Below are positions 46,202-56,257 of a stretch of DNA of 64,000 nucleotides, in pieces (position 1 is the first letter of the stretch; every line of letters starts with the position of its first letter). This DNA comes from Parelaphostrongylus tenuis (taxonomy: Eukaryota > Nematoda > Chromadorea > Rhabditida > Metastrongylidae), in NCBI GenBank assembly GCA_019055375.1, contig JAHQIW010002308.1, forward strand, positions 1,080,302 to 1,144,301, read 5' to 3'. The notes beneath the pieces are model-generated. The model was not told the DNA's origin. It saw nothing but the letters and a program-made list of their open reading frames with translations, and did not search any database. A program made the position numbers and the translations under genes.

Positions 46202-48931
46202 TCACTGAGCATCATATCTTTCTTCCATCGCTTTCGTGAAGAAATCGGACCAACGGGTCAGTGGTCTTCCTTTAGAGCGCTTGACGTCCCGAGGAATCCA
46301 GTCGGTAACGGCTCTCGTCCATCGGTTGTCGTTGAAGCGCATCACGTGTCCGGCCCACCTTATTTTCGATATCCTGGCGTGTAGAACGGCGTCTCTGATT
46401 TTCGATCGTTGACGTAGGTCGGAAGTTCGGATCCTTTGTCTCATTTGCGAAATACGGGATACTCCTAGCATCGACCTTTCGACTGCGTGTTCGATAACGG
46501 CAAGTGATCTTTCATCCTGCTTACGTAGCGACCAGGTTTCTGCTGCATACGTTAGGGCAGGGATAATTGTCGAGTCGAAAAGGTGGGCACGGAGTCGGAT
46601 GTTCTTTGTCCTCTTCACTACATCTTCGATGCTCTTAAACGTTCCCCAAGCCGCTCGTTTCCTCCTGCTCAACTCTGGGGCTAGGTCGTTCATCATGTTG
46701 ATTTCACGACCTAGATAGATGTAACTGGAGCATTCGGAAATTGTCGTTCCGTTGAGCGTGAATGGGGCATTAGAAACCCATCCGTTCCTCATGAACATTG
46801 TTTTCGTTAGATTCAGTTGAAGACCGATCTTTCCACAGGCGTTATCGAAATCAGTCAACATTCGTTCCGCTTGGCTGATGTTTGGTGTTATGAGAACGAT
46901 ATCGTCAGCAAAGCGAAGATGGTTTAATTGTCGACCGTCAATTTTCACTCCCATTTCGTCCCATTCTAATGTTCGCATGACGTTTTGCAGGGTGGCAGTG
47001 AATAGTTTTGGCGATATTGTATCGCCTTGTCGAACCCCTCTTCTTACGTCAATGGTGATATTGTTGTAGAATGGAGATATTCTGGTCGTGAAATCTTTAT
47101 AAAGCTCACGAAGGATCATTATGTACCGAGTAGGGACGCCCTGGTTATCCAGAGCCTCTATAACCGCTTCTGTTTCCACTGAATCAAAGGCTTTTTTCAG
47201 ATCGATAAAAGTGAGACAGAGTGGTTGTTTGTACTCTCGCGAAACTTCAATGAGTCTTGTGATCGTGTGGATGTGGTCCATGGTACTAAATCCTTTTCTG
47301 AACCCTGCTTGTTCGCATGGCTGTCCTTCGTCCAGTGTTCTGTCAATCCTGTTCAGGATGACTCGAGTAAAGAGTTTATAGACAACGGACAGCAAGCAGA
47401 TTGGGCGATAATTGCCTATATCGTGAAGGTCTCCCTTTTTGAACAACAATACGGTCTTGCTGGTTTTCCATTGAATAGGGACCTTGCATTCTGACAGGTA
47501 GCGAGTGAAGAGTCGAGCCAGGGTGTTGATAAGAACTGGCGGCAGGTTCTTCAGGTGTTCTGGTCTAATCCTGTCTGGACCGGGTGTTGTTCTGTTTTTC
47601 ACCGACGATATAGCATGTCGGATTTCGGAAGGAAGGACCGGTGGAACGACATATTCGTCCTCTTTCAATTTATATGACGGTAAGAGAACATGGCTAGCGA
47701 AGAGATCCGAGTAGTACTGGTGGATGATTTTCTCCATAGCCCTTCTGGAAGCTGTAAGTGTCCCGTCAGGGTATCGGAGTGCAATCATCTTGGTCTTATA
47801 GTTGGCGAAGCCTCGCTGGGCTTTGCGAATGCTCTTCCCAGCTTCTGCAGCTTCTGCCATAACTGCTGCTCTTCTCTCTTTAAGGTCTTCTTTTGTCGCT
47901 TCTCTGCATCGTTTCGCAAGTTCGGACGTAAGGTTTCGGTTGCCTGCGGCTCGTGCGATTCCACGTTGACGTATTAGCTCGAGTGTCTGCGGAGACAAGC
48001 GTCTCTTCGTGACCTTAGGACTTTCGGCTTTTTTAGCGCCAACGTGAAGATATTCAACGAGTCGATCGTATTCTTCGTCGATGTTGTCGACAACGGTATC
48101 TTCCCAAGAGCCGACTAATGATTTGAATACATCCCAGTTTATGGTAGTTCTGGGACTTCGTTGTTTGAATTTAGCGGCTTTCTCTCCTCTCCTCGAAAAT
48201 CGGAACGTTGCGCGAAGGAGGCGATGGTCTGATCCCGTGTAGAACTTGGGAACAACAGCGACGTTGGTCAGGCAAAACCTTCGATTTACTATGATGTGAT
48301 CTATTTCGTTGTGGTACTCTCCATTGGGAGACTCCCACGTCCATCGCTGAGAGAGAGGCTTTTGGAATTGCGAGTTACCATGGATGGTTTGGGTCGTCAT
48401 GATAAACTCGGATAGCCTCTCACCCTGTTCATTCCATTCTAGTCCGTGGGTCCCTATGTGACGTTCTTCAGACGTTCTTCTAGGTCCAATTTTTGCGTTA
48501 AAATCTCCGACAATGACCTTGAAGAATGTATGATCTTCTCTGAAGAATTTTTCGAGGTCCATATAGAACGCTTCGACTTCGTCTTCGTCATAGCTTGATG
48601 TTGGTGCGTAAGCAACGAAGATGGTCAAAGCCGGCATAGAACCACATCGTTTCAACCGTAATCGTCCGATGCGGGTTGTTAGTTGTTCGAACGAATCAAT
48701 GTTCACGGTCAAATTCGATTTGACGAGGACGCCAACGCCACCGACACCTCTACGATCGCATGTTCCAAGGAACAGTTCTTCTCCGGTGTCATAGACAGCG
48801 TGAAAAGGATGGCGCCTTCTCGTCTCAGCCAGGCCAATGACGTCGTACCTTATTCTTCTTGCTTGAATCAACAGATCTTCTACAGCGGATTGTTGAGCAA
48901 GGGTTCTTGCATTGTAGGTACAGATCGTCAT
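46202..48931 (-). CDS. RTE ORF2: apurinic-type endonuclease plus reverse transcriptase
   Basis: Open from the ATG at 48931 to TGA at 46202 (909 aa); the frame stays open upstream to 49087 without another ATG. Numbering from 49087: endonuclease motifs AETRRRHPF (Glu88), GDFNAKIG and TGSDHRLLR (Asp287-His288); reverse transcriptase FIDLKKAFD (Asp629), [10 protein letters not shown] and FADD (726-729). All key catalytic residues are present. The C-terminal part is Cys/His-poor and ends in [13 protein letters not shown]. Copy 2 has CGA where this copy has the stop, so about 34 residues seem to be lost. No frameshift was seen. Confidence 0.92.
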   Translation of the reverse strand: MTICTYNARTLAQQSAVEDLLIQARRIRYDVIGLAETRRRHPFHAVYDTGEELFLGTCDRRGVGGVGVLVKSNLTVNIDSFEQLTTRIGRLRLKRCGSMPALTIFVAYAPTSSYDEDEVEAFYMDLEKFFREDHTFFKVIVGDFNAKIGPRRTSEERHIGTHGLEWNEQGERLSEFIMTTQTIHGNSQFQKPLSQRWTWESPNGEYHNEIDHIIVNRRFCLTNVAVVPKFYTGSDHRLLRATFRFSRRGEKAAKFKQRSPRTTINWDVFKSLVGSWEDTVVDNIDEEYDRLVEYLHVGAKKAESPKVTKRRLSPQTLELIRQRGIARAAGNRNLTSELAKRCREATKEDLKERRAAVMAEAAEAGKSIRKAQRGFANYKTKMIALRYPDGTLTASRRAMEKIIHQYYSDLFASHVLLPSYKLKEDEYVVPPVLPSEIRHAISSVKNRTTPGPDRIRPEHLKNLPPVLINTLARLFTRYLSECKVPIQWKTSKTVLLFKKGDLHDIGNYRPICLLSVVYKLFTRVILNRIDRTLDEGQPCEQAGFRKGFSTMDHIHTITRLIEVSREYKQPLCLTFIDLKKAFDSVETEAVIEALDNQGVPTRYIMILRELYKDFTTRISPFYNNITIDVRRGVRQGDTISPKLFTATLQNVMRTLEWDEMGVKIDGRQLNHLRFADDIVLITPNISQAERMLTDFDNACGKIGLQLNLTKTMFMRNGWVSNAPFTLNGTTISECSSYIYLGREINMMNDLAPELSRRKRAAWGTFKSIEDVVKRTKNIRLRAHLFDSTIIPALTYAAETWSLRKQDERSLAVIEHAVERSMLGVSRISQMRQRIRTSDLRQRSKIRDAVLHARISKIRWAGHVMRFNDNRWTRAVTDWIPRDVKRSKGRPLTRWSDFFTKAMEERYDAQ

Positions 48932-48975
48932 TTTAGTCCGTTTCGATCTTGGCAGCCTAGTTCGGCCCTGAGATT

Positions 48976-49074
48976 TTAGCAGCCTCTCCGTACTCGTCCT
49001 ACTTGGCGCTGCCGTACCAGGGGCTCTTTCGGGGTCAGGGGAATGAGGCCCATATTTGTTACTGTTTTTGGCAT
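48976..49074 (-). CDS. RTE ORF1, 32 aa
   Basis: MPKTVTNMGLIPLTPKEP.. to VRRGC, then TAA. It is strongly basic at its C-terminal half. It overlaps the upstream part of the ORF2 frame in another register and ends 44 nt before the ORF2 ATG. Copy 2 keeps the same 32-codon frame (56561-56659) with about five substitutions and no stop. RTE-1 of C. elegans has a similarly tiny ORF1 (from general knowledge). The function is unknown. Confidence 0.55.
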   Translation of the reverse strand: MPKTVTNMGLIPLTPKEPLVRQRQVGRVRRGC

Positions 49075-49236
49075 TTTTGATACCCAACGTGTAGCTTGCC
49101 AGGCTCTAAACGTGGGGGCTGGGTACTCACAAGTAGCTTGCCAGTCTCTCTCGGAGGAGCGGGAGGAGCTTATTTGTTGGAGGCGACTCCTAACCGCCTC
49201 CCATGTACTTCCCAGCCGCTTGATTGCAGGCTTTTG

Positions 49237-49276
49237 GCCGACTTGACTCGTAGAAATAGAGTTTTGTCAAGTCGGC
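49237..49276. promoter_or_regulatory. Hairpin in RTE 5' UTR
   Basis: GCCGACTTGAC at 49237-49247 is the exact inverse complement of GTCAAGTCGGC at 49266-49276: an 11-bp stem with an 18-nt loop. Copy 2 keeps it at 56400-56440 with one wobble pair. Confidence 0.7.
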
Positions 49277-49440
49277 ACTGCAGAAGCAGGGAGCTCGTCC
49301 CCTGAATCCACCTGCGTCTCTGGGAAGCACACGGTCGCTTTTGGTTCGCGTTTTATTCGCCTATCCACCACCTGGGGACGCGCCACGTGCCCTCGCGACT
49401 AACCGGGCGGGATCCCTCAAAGAGGGAGGTCCGTGGCGTG

Positions 49441-49446
49441 TGTTGA

Positions 49447-49486
<40 letters not shown>

Positions 49487-49492
49487 TCAACA
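49441..49492. repeat. Perfect 52-bp palindrome, TGTTGAGAA-(TA)17-TTCTCAACA
   Basis: Nine-base arms on both sides of 17 TA dinucleotides. It lies 8 nt beyond the 5' end of RTE copy 1. It could be the target site or a TA expansion created on insertion. Confidence 0.9.
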
Positions 49493-49888
49493 TGTTTCAC
49501 CAATTTTCATTCTATTTATGAGTATACGTATGCGTCTGAAATCCGATAGTGTAGTATAAAAGTGTGACTAATGATGTCGAAATGAAAACAGATTTTGAGA
49601 TTGGTCAAGCAGACCACGCGTGGACGTTACTCTGTCATACCGCCTGCCTCAACAAACTCGATGGTCTAAGCAGGCTTGCGCATCAGGTCAAGGCTATGAC
49701 AATATCGTATTTGACGATTTATGCGGGTACAAAAGTTAGATATGAGCACCGTTGTTGCTCTACTTCACCATCGATGACATCAATGCCGTTTTGCTCTTTA
49801 CAAAAACTTTTGGCCTACTTCACCTTGGCACTAACGACATGGATGTGTGACAATAGATTAATCGGCTCTGAATCGTTTTTTTTTGAAG

Positions 49889-50074
49889 ATCAAAAAAAAT
49901 CACAGCGACAAGCATCTTCGGATGCTGTCGCCTGACACTCAAAATAAAGTCAATGCTGTTGCAGAATTATTTCATATGACGGCGCCATTGCTTCCTCTTC
50001 ATAAATTTACGTTTCCGCCACGAGAGAAGAAAGTCGCAGAACTCAAAAAAAGGTTACAAAATAGTATGAATTGA
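49889..50074 (+). CDS. Candidate last exon, unknown protein
   Basis: After TTTTTTTTGAAG the frame reads IKKNHSDKHLRMLSPDTQNK and runs on through FTFPPREKKVAELKKRLQN to TGA. The C-terminal part is charged and helix-like. It looks coding rather than random, but no upstream exon or family was recognised. Confidence 0.3.
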   Translation: MKKNHSDKHLRMLSPDTQNKVNAVAELFHMTAPLLPLHKFTFPPREKKVAELKKRLQNSMN

Positions 50075-51284
50075 AATTCACATGTGTCTGTGTCCTCTAA
50101 GGAAATGCCATTGAAAGTGTTGATAGGATGACGTACAAGTCCTGAGAGCACCACATACTTAGAGCATTTGCGTTGCCCATCGAGACTCTGGCATTAACGA
50201 AGTTATCAGATTGCCATTCTGGACGGAAATGCCGCAGTTGAAATAACAAAAGCATCAGCCAAGATCTCTTACTGGGGAGACCGTACGAATTCGTAGACTT
50301 TAATCATGACTCAAACACTACCATTTTATTCCATGAATTTTCTGAGCTTACTTCATCGAAGCCCTGGAAATATGAAATTTTAGATAAATTTCACATTCTA
50401 TCTGTTTTGTAAATGATCCATATAACAGTTGAACTTAAAGTCAAACTTTTGCTGGCCTTGCGTAATAATCAATCACCGTCAACATTAGCCGAATCTTGCT
50501 TGATACGATTCGAAATTGCGAGATTTCCCAGAAAAGAAGTATTTATGTGATTAATATCTTGCCCTCGGGCAGCACTTGATACCACGATTCTGGAGTAGTT
50601 GATGTTTCCTCCGCAGGCTTACTATAAAACAAGAATAAAATGGCAAAAAACTTTAATGGCTCCACAATTTTTGGAATGCTGATCACGCGTGCAGAGCTTT
50701 TTGTGCTCGGTTCATGCATGAGATGTCCCTCAAGAGATCACTTTGAGATAGTTCATTTCGTTTGAATGGTGAACAATCGTACTACGGCCGAATCCGAGTG
50801 TCAGTCGAAGCTAACAAAATAATCTCCAACAAACCGCAGTCTTTTAGCCAAACCTTTTGGACAGCATCCCGATCTGAAATAGAAAGAAAGACGATTGAAA
50901 CAACGTTACGAAACAAATCATAGGACAACGTACTACTTATGACTATCCTTTGCAGCACTGTGATTTTCGTATGCGTCTATCACCTCTTGAGTAACTACTC
51001 AATCGTAATAGAAATGCGATCCAAGCCTCTCTCTCTCTCGTTAAAAAGACATGAAATTGGCACAAGGCCCAATTATTGACAAGTAGCTCGACTCACATAC
51101 TTTTTAAGTATCCTCTTTAATCTGATTGAACAGGCTATCCTTTTCTTGAAACGATGAGGCTGAATTTAACGCGACTGGTACAGCAAGAAAGGTCCCATTT
51201 TTGACTATTCTGCCTTTACCATATTCATTACGAGGCACTGAATCTGTGAAGGGCACTGTCTCTTTTCTGTCCGGCTCGAGATTG
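50075..51284. other. No gene recognised
   Basis: Between the candidate exon at 49.9 kb and the right duplication arm. A short CT run occurs near 51,030. Nothing else is supported. Confidence 0.5.
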
Positions 51285-52683
51285 AGCCAACGACAACGAG
51301 CGGTGTTGTAGACTTAATTGATCGCCGCTGGTAAAGTGTGATTGTAGGAGCCAGCGATTAATAAATAGCTAAACTTCGAACTGAACTTGATGAGAATGCT
51401 GACGTCTAATATGATTATTGCATATTGAGTATACATGTGTGCAATTAAGGTCAATCAGCTATAATCATAGCTGTAAAAGTTATGATACTTGTATACGCCA
51501 ATATGTGAGAAACAAATCACCATCACGGGCGACGATGGGGGTAAGAAAGAAACGAATGAAACATGAGCTGCGATCCGTATCATCCGTGAAGACGGGCCGT
51601 TCACGCATCCCAGTGCACATTTCTTCGCATTTTGGCACAACTCCATTTACATCCATTATCTAGATCATCTAATCTAAAAGATTTTCAAAAATATTACCGT
51701 TGTTGGTAAGCTGCGTAGTCGGTGAACTGCCAGACTATTTGCAACATTTGCTGTCGATTGTTGTTTAGAAATCCGAGTCACGGCACTGAATTCTTCCTTG
51801 AGCAGCAATCGCTTGGCAATCGGCAGTTCTAGAGGAGGTATCTCGAACTTGCCAAGGAAATAAAGTTAGATAGCTATTCAGTACATCGGCAGAGATAGAA
51901 GACTACAAAGTGTAAATATTTTGCTGCACCAACGTCGAAATTCTAATCAGCTGTATGAACCACGAGCGTAATGAAGCTAAATAAGTAGAAAAGACGGAAA
52001 CTACGTGGCATTTGAAGAAGAGTTGGGTCATTACAGTTACAAGCATTATACTTTATTTCCAAGGAACACTTTTTGATTGCAGATTGATTGATGTTTGGTG
52101 CGAAATCCGTGGCATTAAACTGCCTTTCTTATCAGCTACATCACTATGGTATCCACTCTATCGAACGTTATTGGAAGGCAGTTTAAATTGTCTTAGGTGA
52201 ACTTTAGATCATGTAACACTTGAAAGAAGGTGCAAAGCGATTTAGTGACGATTTTCGATGGAGTGAACCAGACGAAGCAACCTAAGTTGTTGTAAAGTCG
52301 GATCCGAGAAGTAAATGAGCGAATGAGATGGGAGATAAGTGACAATCACATACTCTGAGAATAACGCTTTCCCCAAATAAAAACGTTCCGCGTTGCTTTA
52401 GTTTGAGTGTTTGATATAGAGAGGGTGTTTGGCTGTCTTGACGTCGGTTTGTCTTTCCTCTATTTTTCAGAATGCTTTTATTCATCGACTATTGCGTGAT
52501 TAAGCAATAATGGGACTATAGCAAGTGAATAAAAACGCTTTGAATGCAACTCCTATAGCTTGAGATCCATTGGTTTTTGTATTCTTAATTGTGTATTGAA
52601 CTCCGAGCAACATTATTCAGTTCATCTTCCTCGGGCGAGTGTAAGCTTCTGTCAATTTGTGATTCTAATTGATGAACACTTCT
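51285..52683 (-). repeat. Right arm of the large inverted duplication
   Basis: Inverse copy of 43023-44775, shorter by several deletions. Divergence looks like roughly 10-20 percent by eye. The 6.5 kb between the arms contains RTE copy 1. Confidence 0.85.
51698..51847 (-). CDS. Candidate exon in right duplication arm (unknown protein)
   Basis: Fifty codons, from FEIPPLELPIAKRLLLKEEF to HRLRSLPTT, bounded by a TTTCCTTGGCAAG acceptor and an ACG|GTAATA donor. It parallels 44019-44174 with in-frame differences. The product is unknown and no second exon could be fixed. Confidence 0.4.
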
Positions 52684-54279
52684 AAAGAAATGATGGCGAA
52701 ATTTTCAATTTTTGCGAGTTACTGAAAAAATAGAGCACGCAGTTCAAGAACTTCGCTGAGAAATCAAAGTAGAATTTACGATTATATAAACGCGCTTCTC
52801 GTCATCGCTATTGAGTGGAAGGATTTTTTCTTTTCCGTCATCTCCAGTGACTATGCGGCCCCTTTAACCAAAGTTTTGAGGATGACCTTTGAAGAAATGA
52901 CATAAATCAATATTGAGAAAGTACACTGTCTTAATAACATTTTTTCACATTTATTGGCTAATTTTTATTTCTAACACAGAAGCAAGATGTGAAGTGTCAA
53001 CGCAAGAACGCAAGAACCGAGTAGATGGAACATGAGATTTTGTGTCATTGATCCTGTTGACGGCAGATTTGACAGCCATCGAACTGATCAAAACACGGTA
53101 GTGAAAGAAATGCGGAAGGGTGACCACGGTGGTGTAGGGCTTGAAATTGTATCCAGAAAAGCATTATAGCGGTTCATCTCCTTGAGGTGAAAAATTGGGC
53201 TCAAAATTCTGTTTGAATCCAGCATTTTTCTGATACATTCAATTCCTTATTGCAATAACGGGAAGATATCTGACAAAAAGGTGACTGCTGGATAAGAATC
53301 AACAAGAACTCTCTGTATAAAGCATACTCTGCAGTTACATCTGAGCAATGATGGACGATTTCGATATTCTAAGTGTTTCAATGAATGACCTCTGAGAGCA
53401 TTAGGCCATGTGTCTTTTTCTGAATAAAAGCTATAGGAAATCTTTGCAGGAGGATTCACGGCGGTAAAGGCAAGGACTTTGGTTGCAAGTTGCTCAACAC
53501 CGCTCATTTTGAAGACACGTCGTCAGGATCTTTGCAAGTTTACGGTCTGTTATCCTTTTTGACGAGCGAACATTAGGTTATCGTTACACCGTGACATTTA
53601 TGAAGTAGATAACGAAATTTGGACTTTAAATATCCTCGTAAGACAAAACCGCACATGTGCCCTAAACTTTCAGTGAACATGGGTTAACATGAAGTAGGAA
53701 ATAGGTAGAAGAACAAGAGCAGCATGAAACTCATTCAGGTCTCTCAAAGCCAACAACCAATTAGCGGCGTTCGCCACTTTCTGCTCGATTTTACTGAGAA
53801 TACGCGCATGTGCTTGAGCTCTGAAAGGTGGTTTTGTGAGCACCAAAGCCGCAGGTAGATGAAGAGATAAATCCCCTTGGTAGTGAGCAGGAATGGCATA
53901 TTTTAAGTTTCTGTGGACATATGGTTTGCCTTGGTACGTTCTCGTTTATACCTTTTCAATATACCACTTGAATTCCGCAATCTACTTCATCCAAAAGCAA
54001 ATAATGAGATGACTGGAAATCATATGAGAAGCCGGTGGAAGTCGCCTTCAGTAAATGCGCCTTTCGCCGCTCACTTTGAACTGCAAAATGTAATCTGCTA
54101 CGAATATACAGAGCTTCATATCTGAAGCTAAGCCAGTTGTATTCGTGGGCAACAAAAGCTGGACCCCGGAAATGCTTCGGCCTTATTTATCTGCCTATGA
54201 GGGTAATATGTAACAAGATATTTCCTTAGTATGACAGCATGCGATGAGGCTCTTGAAGTCACAAATCATTCTCAGCTAG
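52684..54279. other. No gene confidently recognised
   Basis: A frame on the minus strand from 53,507 (MSGVEQLATKVLAFTAVNPP..) has coding-like codons for about 40 residues, but no splice partner or family was found. Confidence 0.4.
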
Positions 54280-54720
54280 TTAAATCTAGAATGGCTGAGA
54301 TGACGATCTGTCCTCTCAATGGACGACGATTACGTCCGAGTCTTCACTGTAAGGACTACCGATTATTTACAAAATTGGATACACTAGAGGCAAACCCTTT
54401 GAGGATAGAAAACACAGTTCACTTTGTACTGTTAATGATGCTGGAGAAGCGAAGTTACTCTAAACACGCAACGATAATCTTTGCAGGATTGCCTTCCATG
54501 TCACCATGGGCTTAGTCAAAAACACTGCTTCAGTCGAACAATTAGCCATTCGTATCGGACATCTGCGGTTGAAGAGACTGCAAAAGTGCACGTATTTTCC
54601 ATTCACAGCGTCAACAAAGTGGTCCTTTATGAACTTGAAAGTGCTATGCAGAAAAGAACCCATACATTCTTCAAAGTCATCGTTGGATTTTTGTGGACTT
54701 AGGAAATCATCCGAACTATT
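54280..54720 (+). pseudogene. Decayed RTE endonuclease fragment (relic 3)
   Basis: Fragments match the RTE endonuclease domain: GAGATGACGATCTGT encodes the MTIC start, and near 54530 VEQLAIRIGHLRLKR parallels [15 protein letters not shown] of copy 1. The ending HTFFKVIVG survives near 54662 in shifted frames. The segment between is scrambled with stops. It is older than copy 2. Confidence 0.6.
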
Positions 54721-56257
54721 TGAGAAGGGTGTCACATAGTAGAAGCAATGAACCAGGTTTGAAAGCAGCCTGAGTTCATCAGGAAAACCAAAACCACTCA
54801 TGGCAATGTATTCCACACACCACACACACTCACTAGTGGACGTGAGAGTCCACTAATGAGAACATAATGAAGAAATAGATCACATTTTAGTGAAACAATG
54901 ATTGTATCATTTCTTTCGTTTCGAGTGTTACTTACGACCACAGCCTAAGTATCAATATGCATAATAATTTTTTTTTTGAGCCACTCATGTCATGTGGTTA
55001 GTTTGAAAAGGCTGACTCATAGAACCCGATACACGTTTTTCGATTTGCGATCTGTCAGTCGGGCAGTTATCCTTTCGCCTTTTTCAGCCAGACCTGTATA
55101 GGTGCTCCAGTCCCTATAATAAGTGTTAGCGACGACGAACATTTAACACTCTATATCCAGTGAAATCATCAGAGACACAGGATGTCGTACACTCGATTGC
55201 TCTTGGGTAGCATATTTGATACATCATAGCTTTCGTTTCGAGTGTTTTCTTGAGAGCACAGCTCATTTTTCAATACATCTGATAACTTGCAAAAAAATTT
55301 GGCAAAAATTGGCAGCAACTCATGCATGTGTTCTCTTATCTTTATTAGCAGCGGTAGGCTGTTAGTTTCTTATTTTGACAATTTTTCTTTGTGGTCTTGC
55401 ATTTGATGATTTGTCGTGTGTAGATTGACAGACATGGAAAATTATGATGTGTTCTGATAGATTTCTCATCAAACACAATAAGTTTAATGTTCTTTCAATC
55501 AACTGTTTTTGAACTTCGCTATGAATATCCAAGATATTCTGTGAGAATGTTTAAAACATTCTCAATGTTGCTACGTTAGTGGCTTACGTACGTATCATGC
55601 GCTACGTACATATTCACAACCAGCCGTATCCACCGACTGATGACGAAATGCTACATTCTGTCACCATATCATCTCTTCACGCGGCCTGTGAAGGTGGGTT
55701 TGATGGGCAGTCTGTAGCCCTAATGAAGAGGGCGATATCACCGAAACATACGTAAGCCACTGGCGTACTCACTTCAGAAAGGCTCCGAACATTCTCTCCC
55801 AACTCACACTCAACTTACAAACTATATTTGATAATGGTTTCCTAATTGTAAACTTCTGATGTTAGAATTTCTTTGCACGTGTATAAGCTTCTAGTGCTCC
55901 CAAAGAATTATAGGTGCGATGAAAATGAGGACGCCTGGCTGGTGTGAAACATAATATTATTCCGCATGCTGCAGCGGCATAAAAAGACGTTTTTGAAGAA
56001 AGTTCACATAGGGCGCTAGTCATAGATATATGCTCTGGAAAGATTATTCACATTCCTCTGAAAAACTCTTGCCCAGCGAGTGACTCAATATTCATTTACC
56101 TCTGTCTAACATAAAAGTACATCTCGAAAAGGCGCCAAATATTCTCACAGACCATAAGTTTTGATACGTATGAAAACCTTTACGCAGTTATGTCGACTAG
56201 AATATTTATAATTGAGCGCACATATCCAAAATGCGCTACATAAAAACGTGAGCCCAG
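54721..56257. other. No gene recognised apart from the MITE-like element
   Basis: AT-rich. TTTCGTTTCGAGTGTTACTT at 54,914 and CTTTCGTTTCGAGTGTTTTC at 55,230 are a local repeat pair about 315 bp apart. Confidence 0.45.
55565..55800. mobile_element. MITE-like element, family D
   Basis: TTAGTGGCTTACGTACGTA at 55571 is the inverse of ACATACGTAAGCCACTGG near 55746. About 230 bp with no coding frame. The right end resembles that of the 20.5 kb copy (CACTTCAGAAAGGCT against AATTTCAGAATGGCT). Confidence 0.7.

Larger units (their letters stand above)
46081..49432 (-). mobile_element. RTE-clade non-LTR retrotransposon, copy 1 (near full length)
   Basis: About 3.35 kb, encoding a short ORF1 and a long endonuclease/reverse-transcriptase ORF2. 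There are no LTRs, no RNase H and no poly(A) tail. The 3' end (low coordinates) has two copies of ACAGGTGAT and then a TA run, the short tandem 3' repeats expected of RTE elements. The 5' limit is taken from where similarity with copy 2 (56258-59348) stops. It is GC-richer than its surroundings. TA-rich sequence at both ends hides any target duplication. It moves by target-primed reverse transcription. Confidence 0.9.

Noticed and set aside
46878..48979. Several plus-strand open frames of 60-100 codons
   Set aside because: They are antisense shadows of the GC-richer RTE ORF2; the same shadows occur opposite copy 2.
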